Assembly: GCF_013368755.1 (NCBI RefSeq)
Contig: NC_049563.1
Span: 4,526,001-4,590,000, forward strand
Source of the DNA: Talaromyces rugulosus
Lineage: Eukaryota; Ascomycota; Eurotiomycetes; Eurotiales; Trichocomaceae
Reading direction: 5' to 3'
DNA length: 64,000 nt
Below the pieces are notes generated by a model. That model was not told where the DNA came from. It saw only the letters and a program-made list of their open reading frames with translations, and did no database searches. This document shows, one piece after another, positions 33,887-45,140 of this stretch; positions within the stretch are counted from its first letter, which is position 1, and the number at the start of each line of letters is the position of its first letter. Position numbers and translations under genes: made by a program.

Positions 33887-36496
33887 ATGTCGTTCTTTGG
33901 CTTCGATACCTCCCTACCTAGGGATCGCCAAACGGGCCAACAGTCCCGAGGCATCTTTGAAAATCCAGACCCATTCGCCGAAGTCGCTCGCGCGCAGGCG
34001 CAGGGCCTGCATGAAGGAGACGATGATGCGTGAGTAGCTGTATCTGGAGAAATGTCTGTCTAAGGTGCCGTTGCTGAGACTAGTGGCTAGAATTGACTTC
34101 GAGGATACCTACGATGGACTCGGTGACCAGCTTGACGACGACCAAGATGAGTTCAACGATGATACCTTTGGTGGCGGTGATACCAGCAAGGACTTTGACT
34201 TCTTTGGCAAGACCGCCCAGGTCTCAGATGTCATCAATGAAGAGCAAGTCCGCTACACGCTTCAGCATCCCAAAGCTGCAGAGCCTCTGTCTTCTGCGTC
34301 TGCTCAGCATCAAGCTCCGGCCACAGCGACGGCACCAACCGTTCCTCGACTGCCGAAGAAGACTGGCTATGAAAAGTATCAAGGCTCCGATTTAATTCCT
34401 GAGATTGCAGCCAAGTCGAGCGTATGGGGAACCAAGCCGCAAAGGAAATCGGCAGCCGAGACGGCCCCGGCTGCAGCCATGCCCATGTCTATGCCCGCTC
34501 CTTCGCCTGTGCCTGTGCCTGCATCCGCTCGGAAAATGATGAGTCTGGAAGAAGTTGAGGCCCAAATGCGGTACCACCCACAGTCCTCTCTTCATCAAAG
34601 CATTCCCATTGCTCCAAACCTCGAACTACCCCCCGGAATACCACATGGCCAGAAAATATCACCTTTCCCCGATGGCTTCCCTCCCCTGCCACCAGCCGAT
34701 TTGATGGCCCTAGAACAACAGGCCTTGGCTATGGGGATCCCTCCAGCTCAATTATTGCAGCAAATCTTTCAGCACCCACCTCCCGGACCACCTCCGCCGC
34801 CTATGCAGCCATTACACAGGCAGCCACCGCCTCTGCCTCAGCAACAGCGCCAGCCTAATATTCCCCAGGCTCACCGGCCTCAGCAACCGCAGCAGCCCCA
34901 GCAGATACCTGTGTCCTCTCAGGGCGGCGCCCCAGTGATTACTGATCCGCAGCAGTTGATGAACCTCTCCGAGGATGAACGTGTGACGTACTTGATGGAA
35001 GACGCGAAACGTGCGAAGCGAAATCACAAGATTTTCATTCTCTCCCGTGGCAATGGTCTAATGTCACCGCAAGACAAGAACTTCATCACTCGGATCCAGC
35101 TGCAGCAACTTGTCGCCGCCACTGGAAACGTGAATGACGACCCAGAGTCACTCTTGTCTGAAGATTTCTATTATCAAGTCTACAGCCAAATACGTGGCGC
35201 CCCTCGCCAACATCCTCGCCAACCGCTAGGCCATTTCGCTCAGACATATCTCTTCCAAACCGGCAACCGCACAGGTGGCCATGGTCGAAGACAGTACCAG
35301 AATGCGGATAACCACATGCAGCGCATGCAGCAGCAGGTGCAACGCGCTGTTGAGGCGGCCAAGGCAAAGCCGAAGAACAAGCAACTCATCATCGAAGGAA
35401 GCCTCGGAAAGATTTCCTTCAGCAACGCCAAGACACCGAAACCGTTACTGAATATAAAGAAGCCCGAGGGCTCAGAAGGCCCCAAGCCTAAACGAGCAAC
35501 GGCCGATCTTAGCGCTAGCGATAGAAAATCAATCTTGAACAACATTGAAAGTGTCTATAACATCTTGATGCAGATGGAGGATATTGAGCGGACGATGCCT
35601 CCGCCGCCGGAGGAAGGCGACCCCGAGTCGATTGAAAATCACATGGAGTGGAGGCAGAAGATGCAAAGTCTAAACCAGGAGCTCTGGCAAGACATGAAGG
35701 TTCTGGAGCCTATTGTGCCGGGATCTTCGGTGCCACACCCGTTTATAGCTTTCTTGTCATACTCCAAGGGCAAGAAGGCCATTCCTCGTCTTTTCCGCCA
35801 GATTGATCAAGAACAACGGGTCACCGTCCTGACCATGATAGTTGTTAACCTGGACTCCCTGGATGTAGTCCGCAAAGGCCAATTACTCTCTGGAGAAACA
35901 CAACTCCCAACGGCAGCTCGCGAAGACATTGAGCTATTTTCCCAAACTGTCATGCCGAGCTTGCTTGGCTATGTTAACGAAGCCCCATTCAACATCATTA
36001 TCGGCCTTTTAGGTCTGGTACTCGCGCAAACTCACGTTCTCTTCGTGGCTAAAAGCAGAGTCGGTCTGGGTATCATGACAATGCTGCTCAGTCGAGCAGA
36101 AATCGTCAAAGAGGCGGGCCAGGCCGAAGAGCATGACTGGGAACAATGGATAGAAAAGTTCAACCAGCTATTCGATTCTTTGGAACCTGGACTGGCCGAC
36201 ATCTTCCCCGGTTCTATCAACACTGGAGACGACGTGTATGTTTGGCAGTTTTTGGCAGCAGTTGGCATTGGCGCCAGCCCAGAGCAACAGCAACGGCTGG
36301 TGATAGCTGTAAAGTAAGTGTCTTTTCCTGTTTTACGATTTAACGATTTACATGTCTAATTACTTCTTTTAGGGACCGTGTTATGGAAACTGTGGCCCAG
36401 AGCAAGACTCTTCCGGCTGACATGGCAAGTCAACGACTAAGCAATGTCAACCTTTTCATGCGGGCTATCGGTCTCGACGTTGAACTTCTTGGTTGA
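33887..36496 (+). CDS. pat1: mRNA decapping activator Pat1
   Basis: Exons 33887-34029, 34091-36313, 36373-36496; 829 aa. Pat1 bridges the Lsm1-7 ring, Dhh1 and the Dcp1-Dcp2 decapping enzyme and nucleates P-bodies. The N-terminus begins MSFFGFDTSLP as in fungal Pat1. A DFDFFGKT segment matching the N-terminal Dhh1/FDF-type region follows at about residue 85. Residues about 190-300 are Pro/Gln-rich (PPPGPPPPPM, QQPQQPQQ). The mid-domain (MTYLMEDAKRAKRNHKIFILSR to DFYYQVYSQIRG) and the helical C-terminal domain (IEGSLGKISFSNAKTPKPLL, KGKKAIPRLFRQIDQEQRV) follow. Formerly annotated as topoisomerase II-associated protein. The start is fixed by the conserved MSFFGF sequence. Both introns have GTGAGT or GTAAGT donors. 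Confidence 0.93.
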
Positions 36497-37716
36497 TGGG
36501 TGCCACTATTGACATTTCCTTTATGAAAGAAAATTTCCGGCATTTTTTTTATTATGCAAAAAATCAGCGTCTAGGTGGCGACGTTGCTATCGGGTTACAT
36601 ATTTTTTCCTCTAGACTCGATGGAACTTGATGAACTGATGCGTTGCGATTGGGATACGGCCACATACCTTCTACTGCTATGAACTGTACAACAACAACCC
36701 CCCTTTTTTTTAAAAAAAAAAAAACTTTGCAGTCTATTGAACTGCGTGAGAAAGTTCCCGGAACTGATGATGCTAATATTGTCTTAATCGGTGAGAAAAC
36801 GCGTTAACGGGCACTTGGATGTTGGTTTCGCAAGAAATAGGGTACAAAAAAAGAACCATCACTCGAGACTTAGTATCTTAGTAATTTCAAGAGATTTCTA
36901 GCAATTATATTCGTGTACTAGACGATATGCTCGGATGATATTCGGGTAAATAAAGATAGCGTCACTTAATGTACACTCTATTTAAAACAAAATCTCTTGA
37001 TAACCGAAGTTAATTGAGAAAGAGTATAAGAGATCAAAAAAAAAATTGTGACCAGCCAGAACCTTCGGAGCAAGCGATGAGGACCACAACGAGGTATTCT
37101 AACCACCTTTTTTTGGCTGTTAGTTGATTGATACTTTTTGGGGGATTCAAGGTGGAACTAACCATACCAAGGTCACGGTGCTCCACTAATGGCTTGAAGT
37201 AAGCTATGTGCTTGGGGGTCGGACTAGACGGGGCAGGTTAGATATTGAGGCTCTGGATTGACGCACGAGACAGCTTTGCTTGATGGGAAAATGACTGAAT
37301 TAACTGTGTGTAAGGATAAATACAGACAGGATTTGTGTGAGGTTCGCTAATAAAAACTGTTTTCTTTGTTTGCTTGCACGTGAGTGCAGGTTGGCCTGAG
37401 GCCGATATGTCAACACTTGGTTCGGATGAACCAAGTATGGTTAGGTGACGGTTCAGGTGTTACGGGGGTAATAACGTGCGGGGTTGTGGTATCAATGATA
37501 TATATATCTAAAACACTAACAATAGTAAAAAGCTTATTGAAATATTGGAAGCTTATTCCACATTATAAACCTGAATTTCCAGGATTCGAATCGACCTAAC
37601 ACTATAAAACGTCCTCCAAGGGGAAAGAAAACGAGCAATTGTAAATTCTTGATACACAAAAAACTCCGGTATAATACATATACATGACTGGCCTCCTAAA
37701 TATCTTTTCAACGAAT
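36497..37716. other. Intergenic between convergent 3' ends
   Basis: 1.2 kb, AT-rich, with a 10-bp T run and 13-bp A run near 36702-36724. It contains a 9-bp inverted repeat at 37415-37436 (listed separately) and a GATTCGAATC word at 37583-37592 without a tRNA body. No gene supported. Confidence 0.55.
37415..37436. repeat. 9-bp perfect inverted repeat with 4-base loop
   Basis: ACTTGGTTC (37415-37423) and GAACCAAGT (37428-37436) are exact reverse complements around GGAT, forming a small hairpin. There is no T run after it and it is far from both flanking genes. Confidence 0.7.
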
Positions 37717-38425
37717 CTAGTCGGCCTTTGGCTTCTTTGTACCATACTTTGATCGACTAGTCAATCGAGTTGCAACACCACCCTATTCTCCAATTAGCCG
37801 TTGTTTTTGTTTCCAAAAAAAAAAAACGAATACTCACCAAATCCAAAGCTCCTCTAACAAGGTGATACTTCACACCAGGACAATCCTGCGCACGCCCACC
37901 TCGAACCATAACGACACTGTGCTGCTGCACATTGTGGCCCTCACCGGGGATATAAGCAGTCACCACACGCCCACTACTCAAACGTATCCTTGCCGTTTTT
38001 CTTTCTCCAGAATTGGGCTTCTTGGGCTTTGTGATACCAGTCTTGAGACAGACACCCTTGAGCTCTGGGCGATTGGCCAGTGCTGGGGACCGTCCACGGC
38101 GCGCGCGCTGCTCTTTGCGGCATCCACGTCGGACTTGGTTGTAGGTTGCTTGTTGGTTGGCAGTGATGGAGAACAACCGGCGGCCTGCTGCGGCAGCTGC
38201 CACAGCAATTTTCTGTTGTTTCTGAGCAGCGAAGAATTTGGTAGATATGCAAGTAGGGCGGAAAACGGGGGTGAATCGGGATGATGATGCTGCTGCTGCT
38301 GGTAGAGCGGAGGAGAAGTGTCGTCTTGAGGATAAAGCTGGTAGTTGTTGTTTTGTTTGCGCAATTGATCGGAGCATGGACGTGGCGTTGCGGGCAGAGG
38401 CCCGCGAGCAGATGAGTGTCGACAT
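37717..38425 (-). CDS. Mitochondrial small ribosomal subunit protein uS12m
   Basis: Exons on the minus strand: 38425-37838 and 37782-37717; 217 aa. The C-terminal 125 residues are a complete S12 protein: [80 protein letters not shown]. The second exon gives [22 protein letters not shown]12 sits in the decoding centre and the KPNS loop controls fidelity. The first 90 residues are Ser/Ala/Arg-rich with almost no acids, a long mitochondrial presequence. Bacterial S12 is about 124 aa, so the extension is all targeting or linker. The start could also be an internal Met near residue 17, but the whole N-terminus has targeting character. Confidence 0.94.
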
Positions 38426-39245
38426 GTCTTAGTTTGGAGAGTTTAATGTTCGCAATGCTGGAAGAGGTCGAAATTGTTTTCGGCGGGAGAGTCAAGACGG
38501 AGACGCACCAGCGGTAGGGTGTGGTATTGTCAGGACCCACTTCTGACCTGACAGGAATTTTTGTCAAGTTTGACAAGGTTTCGGGCGGCCTGCGTCAGCC
38601 CCCTAATTACTAACAAATTACTAGGTGGCAATTAATTGTAAGGAATCTTGAAATTTTCGAAAATTTACACAAAACACCAAAATTGTAAGCGCCTGGCATG
38701 CCCTTGAGTGGTTATAGACCTCAATTCCACCCTCTATATCCAACGAGGGCCGGCGGCTCAGTCGGTCGAGGCTTTATAAATAACGGCCTCACCGTCGCAA
38801 GATTACGCTTAATGCGTGATGATTTCGAAATTAATAGAGTCAAGCTGATTTGAAGCCTGCGGGCTTGAGATATAACCCATATAAAATCTGATATTGGTGT
38901 AATAATGCCCAGGGTCCCCTTTTTACCCCCTCCGGGAGTGGTTTTTATATAACAAATCCCCCCCAAAAAGCTTCAAAATACGACCCCCGGGGGGATTGAT
39001 CCGGAGGCCGTCGCACGTCGTATTGGGAGTGAGATTCGTATTGAGGTGTTTATAAAGGGTTGACGATGCAATGGCGACGCAATAGCTTCATGAGAAGAAG
39101 TCGTCGATATCGATTTGGTTTAGATTCCCAACCGCCGGACGAGAAAGGACGATAATCGACTAAACCTAGATAGGAAATAGATGCTGATTTGGGTTTTTAT
39201 TGCATTTTCGAACGAATTGGACCCAGGCAGGTCTCGCTCGCAGGC
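38426..39245. other. Intergenic with repeat-derived sequence
   Basis: The first 150 bases are the uS12m promoter. From about 38740 the sequence looks repeat-derived: a SINE-like head, a C-rich patch (38966-39000) and, at 39105-39175, short inverted words (GGTTTAG and CTAAACC). No gene is present before the transposase stop at 39246. Confidence 0.5.
38745..38960 (+). repeat. SINE-like, tRNA-related repeat candidate
   Basis: Bases 38746-38770 read like a tRNA 5' half: GGGCCGGCGGCTCAGTCGGT. They contain a near-perfect RNA polymerase III A-box (CGGCTCAGTCGG at 38754-38765 against TRGCNNAGYNGG). At the right distance (about 38799-38810) there is only a poor B-box, AAGATTACGCTT, perhaps mutated. 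No cloverleaf can be drawn, so it is not a tRNA gene. A tRNA-derived SINE copy, possibly damaged by RIP, is the simplest reading. The right end is uncertain. Confidence 0.4.
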
Positions 39246-41426
39246 TCAGGCCTGCAGGACCTGAGCGGCCTGAGCGGCCTGGATAAGTGCAGTCTCGTTC
39301 TCAAGCTGCAGAGGCTCCTCCAATATATGAGGCATCTCGCCCCATCGAGATATAAGATTATCCTCCTCCGCCAGGTGGTCATTGTTATCCTCGATTTCCT
39401 GCTCATCTCGAAGCGACCGAGCGTTGAGATAAATAAAAGTCACCATATCCGTGTGCGCAGAGGTCATCCGATTTCTTGATAGCGTCAACTGGCGATTTTG
39501 TGCAGAAAAAGCACGCTCCGAGGGTGCAGACGTCGCGGTGGTGTTGAAAAGTCGTAAAGCGAAGGTTGACAACTCTCTTGAGGCTTGAGACGTTGATTTC
39601 TATAGAAAATTATTAGTATCTGAAGACACGAAGCTATTCACATCTTACCTGGACCTCCCAAAAGCTTTTTGGATCTGTTTTATGAGACCAACACCTTGAT
39701 TGGAAGAATTCTCCAGCAGACGTGCGGAACTGAGCAAATTGCAAAGTAGCTTCTTGAGGCTTTTGGGTGCAGTAGCGCTCAATAGCCTGAAAAACCTTAC
39801 CCTGCAGCGAGCTGGGCATATCTTCATGGATTATGAGGGGATTCAAATAATAAGCTGCCCAGTGTAGATCCTGCACTTGGCGACGCATTCGGTCATGAAA
39901 TCTTGAAGCCATATAACTGCTTATATCGTTGCCAACAGTCCATGATTTTTGGAAGGTCTCAAGATGTCGCATAATACCAAACCATCTTCGCAAAACACAG
40001 CCAGCATGAGATGCCACCGCTTCCGAAGCTTTTATATGCTCATGGATAGGTTTTAAGAGGACAAGAATTTGACTGAGATCATCCCAAAAATCCATAGAGC
40101 GAAGGATTGATTTGATCTCGTCCTTGCAACGGTTATCTCGCACGTACTGAGTAAGCGCTTTCTCGTTGTTCTTGAGGCTCTGCAGCATGAGATATTGACT
40201 GCCCCAGCGTGTAATTATCGAACCCAGCAGTGCGCGCTCTTCCTTATATTCTTGAAGCTGTGTTTGCCGAAGAACTGCAAGCTGCAGTGGCGCAGTGTTG
40301 AAATGAGTCACAATAAGCTGGGCATTTCTGAAGACCTTGCTGATGCTTGGAAGAAGTATAATATCTTTTATTAGAAGTTGCAATCCATGAGAATCACACC
40401 CTAATGAGAAAACGTGTTTTGTTTCTTCTCGTGATGCCAAAATACCCCATAAAGAATGCATCGTACTGCAAGTATCTGTTGTAATTGAATTAATTCGTGA
40501 TAAATCATTGTTCGTGAGGTCTTGAAGCTATCCACAAATATTAATTAGTAAAATCCTTATCTCAAAAATAGGGGCTTACCTCGGTAATAATCCAGTTAGC
40601 AAGATTTTCAGCAGTTGCAGTCTCATCCTGCAGATCTCGTAGTCCAATAAAATATGACCGCTTTGAGTCAGATACAGATATATTCAGAATTCGACGCTTT
40701 CTAATATCTGTACTCTCGTCCAAACTGACGTTGAGATATTGAGATTTGGTAATCTTTTGAAAAACCTCATCCTGCACCGTGGCATAGCAGTGTGGCAAAA
40801 TTGACTCGATAATTTTGTTGATTCCTGGAATGCGATAAGTAGGATCTAATGCACTTACCAATAACCTCATCTCATTACTGTCAAAGGTCGAGAAAGGCCT
40901 TGCACCAGTAAAAATTGACATCCCCAACAGCTGGTCAATTTCCTCATGAGATTTTTTACCCCCTGGAAAGCTGCCAGGAGATATAAGAAGCTGAGACGCA
41001 GGAGGTCGAGGAATCTGCCTCCAAAAGTCGTCAGAAAGAGAATTCATGAAGCTTCGACACTTTATAAGATGTGCTTTTTGACGTGTTGAGTGGACTGCAG
41101 ATTGCTTGTAAAATCGGCAGTGCTTGCACTTGACTCTTTTCTGAGAAAATCATATTAGTAAGCGGGATAAGCGAGGTCAACTATGAAGCTATTTACTTTG
41201 CCATTAATTATAAAGATGTCGAAGGCCAATTTGAGGATATCTGAGGTGATATCTGAAGGGAGAAACACGCGCTTTGGATGTGTCATGATTTTTGAAGCAA
41301 TTGATTTTATTTTTGACGAAGGTGTCAAAAAATCAGATTATATATATATGTAGAGAGGTACCTCCAAGAAATATATATATATAATTTCAGGTGTTTATGT
41401 CAAATATTTGGTATGTACCGACCCTG
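38910..41426 (-). mobile_element. hAT-family DNA transposon, ends tentative
   Basis: The core is the hAT transposase gene (39246-41286). Candidate ends are CAGGGTC at 38910-38916 and its inverted copy GACCCTG at 41420-41426, a typical hAT-like terminal word. The 8 bases outside them (ATAATGCC and CATTCTGA) are not a matching target site duplication, and the left word lies inside the SINE-like segment. The true left end may therefore be elsewhere between 38960 and 39245. A TA-rich stretch (41338-41393) lies inside the right end. It sits between uS12m and ump1, upstream of ump1. Confidence 0.5.
39246..41286 (-). CDS. hAT transposase, apparently uninterrupted
   Basis: Exons on the minus strand: 41286-41197, 41140-40580, 40527-39649, 39599-39246; 627 aa. 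It should excise and insert DNA by cut-and-paste in the nucleus. A BED-type zinc finger is formed by Cys35, Cys38, His54 and Cys58. A DUF659-like part follows (LNVSLDESTDIRKRRILNISV). The RNase H-like core shows DTCSTMHSLWG, the CDSH (CxxH) motif and the conserved RW of ITRWGSQYLMLQSL. The C-terminal dimerisation region has SAPSERAFSAQNRQLTLSRNRM with the catalytic Glu. The three introns of 49-56 bp have good GT-AG ends, and no stop or frameshift interrupts the joined frame. The copy may therefore be young or still active, which is unusual for a RIP-competent fungus. The tail QAAQAAQVLQA ends the protein. Confidence 0.85.
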
Positions 41427-41854
41427 CATTCTGATTGGCTGACTTGGCCAGCCAGCCAATAAGAACGACTTAATAGACCCACTTTTAATTTCGCAAAAAA
41501 TGTCAAGTATTTACCGTGACAACGCTTGTCATGTCACGTTTTACAGTGACCGCCTTAGTCAGGTTTTATACCAAACACTAACCAGCGGCGATAGGATCAC
41601 GTGACAAAAATGCGCAAGAGGTGTCTTGCGGCAGACGAAGAAGCTTGTACGCGCGGGTAGTGACTGCCTTGCCTGAAGCTCGATCAACGTCCGTCTCCGC
41701 AAGCTACAGACAAGCATCTTCTCCTCCAGACAATTTATTCTATCGCCGTTGATATATTGGACAGTTCTTCGAAAGAGGCACGTCTAAACCAGAATTACTA
41801 TCTGAGATAAAAATCCAAGTTCCAACGACCCGACACCACCAACCTACCGCCAAC
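41287..41854. promoter_or_regulatory. Transposon right flank and ump1 promoter
   Basis: After the transposon edge (about 41426) come an ATTGG/CCAAT pair facing each other (41434-41438 and 41456-41460), a TGACAA-CGC-TTGTCA inverted repeat at 41517-41531, and a CACGTG E-box at 41598-41603. The yeast PACE element that drives proteasome genes (GGTGGCAAA) was not found. Confidence 0.45.
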
Positions 41855-42506
41855 ATGGTATGACATTGCCATCATCACCCCATCACGATCTCAATCAGGG
41901 CTTCAATACTAACATACCGCCAGTCTCTCCGCATCGCACCCGCAACCTCGCACGCCTCATACACAGACAATACCATCGGCCGCCAACACAGCTCCGCCGC
42001 CAGCGCCCCCCATCCCAGCAAAGGCGCTCCCTCTGCCCCCGGTCTGCCCGACACACTGCGCAGCAACATCACACAACAAGCACCCCGCGGCACACCGTCC
42101 GAAAACGCCTCTACCATCCCATCATCAATCCACCCGCTCGAAGCCCGCCTCATCGCCTGGCGCGAAACTCAAGATACCCTGAAGATGGAATCCCTTCGCC
42201 GGGCCTACGGCATGGCAGAGCCCATTCGCCGCGGAATGGAGCTCAAGATTGTCCGTGACGCGAGCTTTACGCCCATGGCTCTGGGTGGGCCCAGGCGGAA
42301 TGGTGGGAATGTGCATGAGGATATTCTGGCTCTTGGGGGACGGGATACGGAGCTTAGCTGGGAGGATATTTTCCACAGTATGATCTTTTACCATTCCTTT
42401 TTATGGGGGGAAAAGCTTGTTTTTGCTAACAAAAATAGATGACGAGTTCCGTGAGCCACCGGCTATCCACGATGAAATGGAGAAGCGGTTGAAGATGGAC
42501 TGGTAG
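41855..42506 (+). CDS. ump1: Proteasome maturation factor Ump1
   Basis: Exons 41855-41857, 41924-42377, 42439-42506; 174 aa. Ump1 is the short-lived chaperone that coordinates joining of half-proteasomes and is then degraded as the first substrate. Family features: HPLEARLIAWRETQDTLKMESLRRAYGMAEPIRRGMELKIV, then FTPMALGG and NVHEDILALGGRDTELSWEDIFHN. The C-terminus FREPPAIHDEMEKRLKMDW comes from the last exon. The first coding exon is only the ATG: its G is followed at once by the GTATGA donor, and the acceptor gives SLRIAPATSH. A branch-point-like ACTAAC lies 14 bases before the acceptor. An unspliced reading would not produce the conserved N-terminus, so the ATG-only exon is well supported, though RNA evidence would settle it. 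Confidence 0.88.
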
Positions 42507-43050
42507 AGAGTGGTTTGATATCGTCATTGGTTACTTCCACGGTAGCAGTCGATATTAGATAGATTTCTTGTACCATTTTAAACAGACAGCTGTTGTTTCT
42601 TTCAGTCAATGCGAATGATTCAAGCTCAATGCCAGGACGATCTTTTATAATCCTTCTTTCTACTCTACGTATATTAGGGTTATTGTAAACTAGAAGAATA
42701 TATAAATTTGATATTCACGACCACAGCTGGAAAAAAAACAAGAATATATGAATAACGCCAATTTTAACCTTGCGCCCATTGAAACGAGAGCCAGACATGA
42801 AATAAGAATAATGAAGAGAAAAGGAAAGAGAAAAATGAGGGGGTTGAGATATGGTAGGTAAGACTGAAAATTAGATGCTCTTCTCTGTAGAAGCTCGATA
42901 GCCATTCTATGAATGACACTGAGAAGGAGAGATAAAAGGGGAAATGAGAAAAGAAAATAAGAAAAAAAGGGTATCGTAAGATGAAAAGGAGGAGGCTCGT
43001 TTCTGAAGAATAAAAAACAAAAACAACAAAAAAAGTCTCCGGAAGCTAGA
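42507..43050. other. Intergenic between convergent 3' ends
   Basis: 544 bases, A-rich on the plus strand from 42800 on, shared 3' flank of ump1 and the ubiquitin-fold gene. No gene seen. Confidence 0.55.
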
Positions 43051-43955
43051 CTATAAGATAATACACCGGCAGCCGGGACTGCGGTCTGCAGCATCTCGGT
43101 CTCGACCAGAATATGACTTGCCGCCTTTGGTGTCTTCTTCGTCTGCGACTTCCTGGGGCTTGACCGTCATGTGAATGACATTGGGTGCGTCGTGAGTTAG
43201 ACTTGAGTCTAATTATGGGTTAGCATTGATTGTCAAAAAGGAAAGGAAAGAAAGATGCTGACCTGATAGTTGTGACTTGTCGTCTAGGAGCTTTCCAAAT
43301 GAAATAAGCCGGATGTAACTGGGGGATGATGGCCGGGGTTCCCATTCTAAAAGACGCAAATTAGCCCATCGAATAGTCGACTTCTTTTGAGTAAACTCCT
43401 ACCTGAACGCCACTCTCTCCAAATCAACTCCTTGAGCGTGTATACACTCATATTGAACGGATCGTCATTTTCCACATTGACACTTCGTCCCCGTAGGTAC
43501 TTTGCATCGATCTTGAAGGGATGCCGGGCGCCGGTTGTCAGAAGCAAGGTAATCACCAGCTCGGGACCGACGGCGCTGTCTTCCTTTGCGGCGGCGGCGG
43601 CGGCGGCGGCCTGGGATTGATCAGAGGTTTCGCCTTCGGTGACGGCCACTACTTCTGATTCCTCGCCAGTCTTGATTCCAGCTGATGTCGTTGTCGTAGT
43701 TGTTGGTGGTGCAGGTGTTGGTGTTGCGTCGCCAGCGGATTCCGTAGCGTGGGCCGGTGTGTCCTCTTGCGGTGCTGTCTCGGTCGCTTCACTGGGTGTG
43801 TTGTTGTCGCCGTTGTTGCTAGCTACTGGAAAACTCTCCTTTCCAGTCTCGTCTGATGATTGAGGGACAATGGTGGCTGCAGTGGTTTCGGGCGTGGCTT
43901 CGCTATTCGACCCGACAGCGTCAGCAGCCGGCGGCACGTTGTCGGTGGATGCCAT
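43051..43955 (-). CDS. Prenylated ubiquitin-fold protein (UBL3/MUB-like)
   Basis: Exons on the minus strand: 43955-43403, 43346-43263, 43208-43051; 264 aa. The first 125 residues are Ala/Thr/Ser/Pro/Glu-rich low complexity with an Ala8-9 run. The ubiquitin-like fold follows: LVITLLLTTGARHPFKID, NMSVYTLKELIWREW, then RPSSPSYIRLISFGKLLDDKSQLSD and NVIHMTVKP. This is the pattern of UBL3 and plant MUB proteins (Rad60-SLD_2 family). The protein ends in CRCIIL, a CaaX box (CIIL) expected to be geranylgeranylated, with an adjacent Cys three positions before the end box suited to palmitoylation. It should therefore sit on the plasma membrane. There is no GG tail for conjugation. MUBs recruit E2 enzymes in plants; the fungal role is unknown. 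I chose the ATG at 43955 over the in-frame one at 44078, which adds a non-conserved 41-residue leader. Confidence 0.8.
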
Positions 43956-45140
43956 AGTTAAATCACGGCGTGATTCAGATGGTCGCAAATGGACACAGCG
44001 TTTTGGAATTAACGCTGAACCAAAAAAAATAACGGACAGAAACGAAAAGGGGGGAGTGGAATAGGTCAAATCGGGCAAAGCAAAGCGGAGATGAGGTCGG
44101 AGAGAAAGGAAGCGAGAGAGAGAGGTGCAGCAGAGATGGGAGCAAGCCGAGCGGCGAACAATCCGGGGTCTCTGACCTTAGTAGTTAGTGGTGCCGAGAC
44201 CCAATCGACTGCGAGCGTTTTAACTTCTGCCAACGACAGAAAAGTGGGACGAGCAAGTCGACTCTGTGATTACTTTGTTATTATTAAGCCCGATGCATCG
44301 CCACCTGGAATAATTAGAAACAAGCTGAGAAGCGACGAAGAAAAGAGGGAAATTGTCGTGCAGTGGTGAAACAAAAATGTGGCAGCTGAACAAATATCAT
44401 CATAATTTAACGATTCATGTCAGAAACTGCGACAGATGCGGCTAGTTTATCGTTATTATTACGGTAATTTGCAAAAACTCTCTTCGCTTTCCTCTATAAT
44501 AAATATAGAATAGTGTAGGAATAATATTAATCTGGAAATTATACTGTATCCCTTGACATGAATTTTTATTTATAATATATATATGGTGATAAATATAATA
44601 ACTACAGAATACAAGATACTGCCTATGACAGATTGCCAGGTTTGGAACAGGGATACATGTATCTTATGATATGCTGGCTAATGTTTGGAGTACTAGTTGT
44701 GGAGCAATTTATTTAGCTAGTAGCCATTCTATACAGTTAAGCCAATAATATTTTGGTATGATAACTAGGAGTAACATTTGAAGCAACCCTAACGTTTCCC
44801 CGTAATCTTGCTAAAGAAAGAAACATCTAAGCCTTCCTGACGCTATCAATTGACGTTGCAACTAAGCCGTTCCACTTCATGGGCATAGTATACAATACTT
44901 TAATGAAATTTTTAGCAATCTTCCCAATCAACATGATCATTGTCGAATCCCCCATTGGTTCTGCCACCTATACATAATTATATACGTACATAACAGGCAG
45001 GTTTAAAGTCTGGCACCTGAACACGAACTCGAAAGCTGTACATATGGAATGATGTGATAGAAGAATGAAGTTTAAAAAATAATAGATTATGATTTTTGCC
45101 TGAAGGCATTAGTAATTAGATACTTTGCAGCATCGAAGGT
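43956..45140. other. Intergenic, ubiquitin-fold promoter then AT-rich DNA
   Basis: About 400 bases of promoter and leader followed by 750 bases of AT-rich sequence with many short A/T runs (44450-45120). No gene or repeat recognised. Confidence 0.5.

Noticed and set aside
37575..37600. GATTCGAATC resembling a tRNA B-box
   Set aside because: No A-box at the proper distance and no cloverleaf on either strand.
38746..38820. tRNA gene at the A-box-like sequence
   Set aside because: B-box and T arm are not intact and no acceptor stem closes; kept only as a SINE-like candidate.
43956..44078. Upstream ATG for the ubiquitin-fold protein
   Set aside because: The added leader has no conserved character, and the following MASTDN start fits the low-complexity N-terminus.
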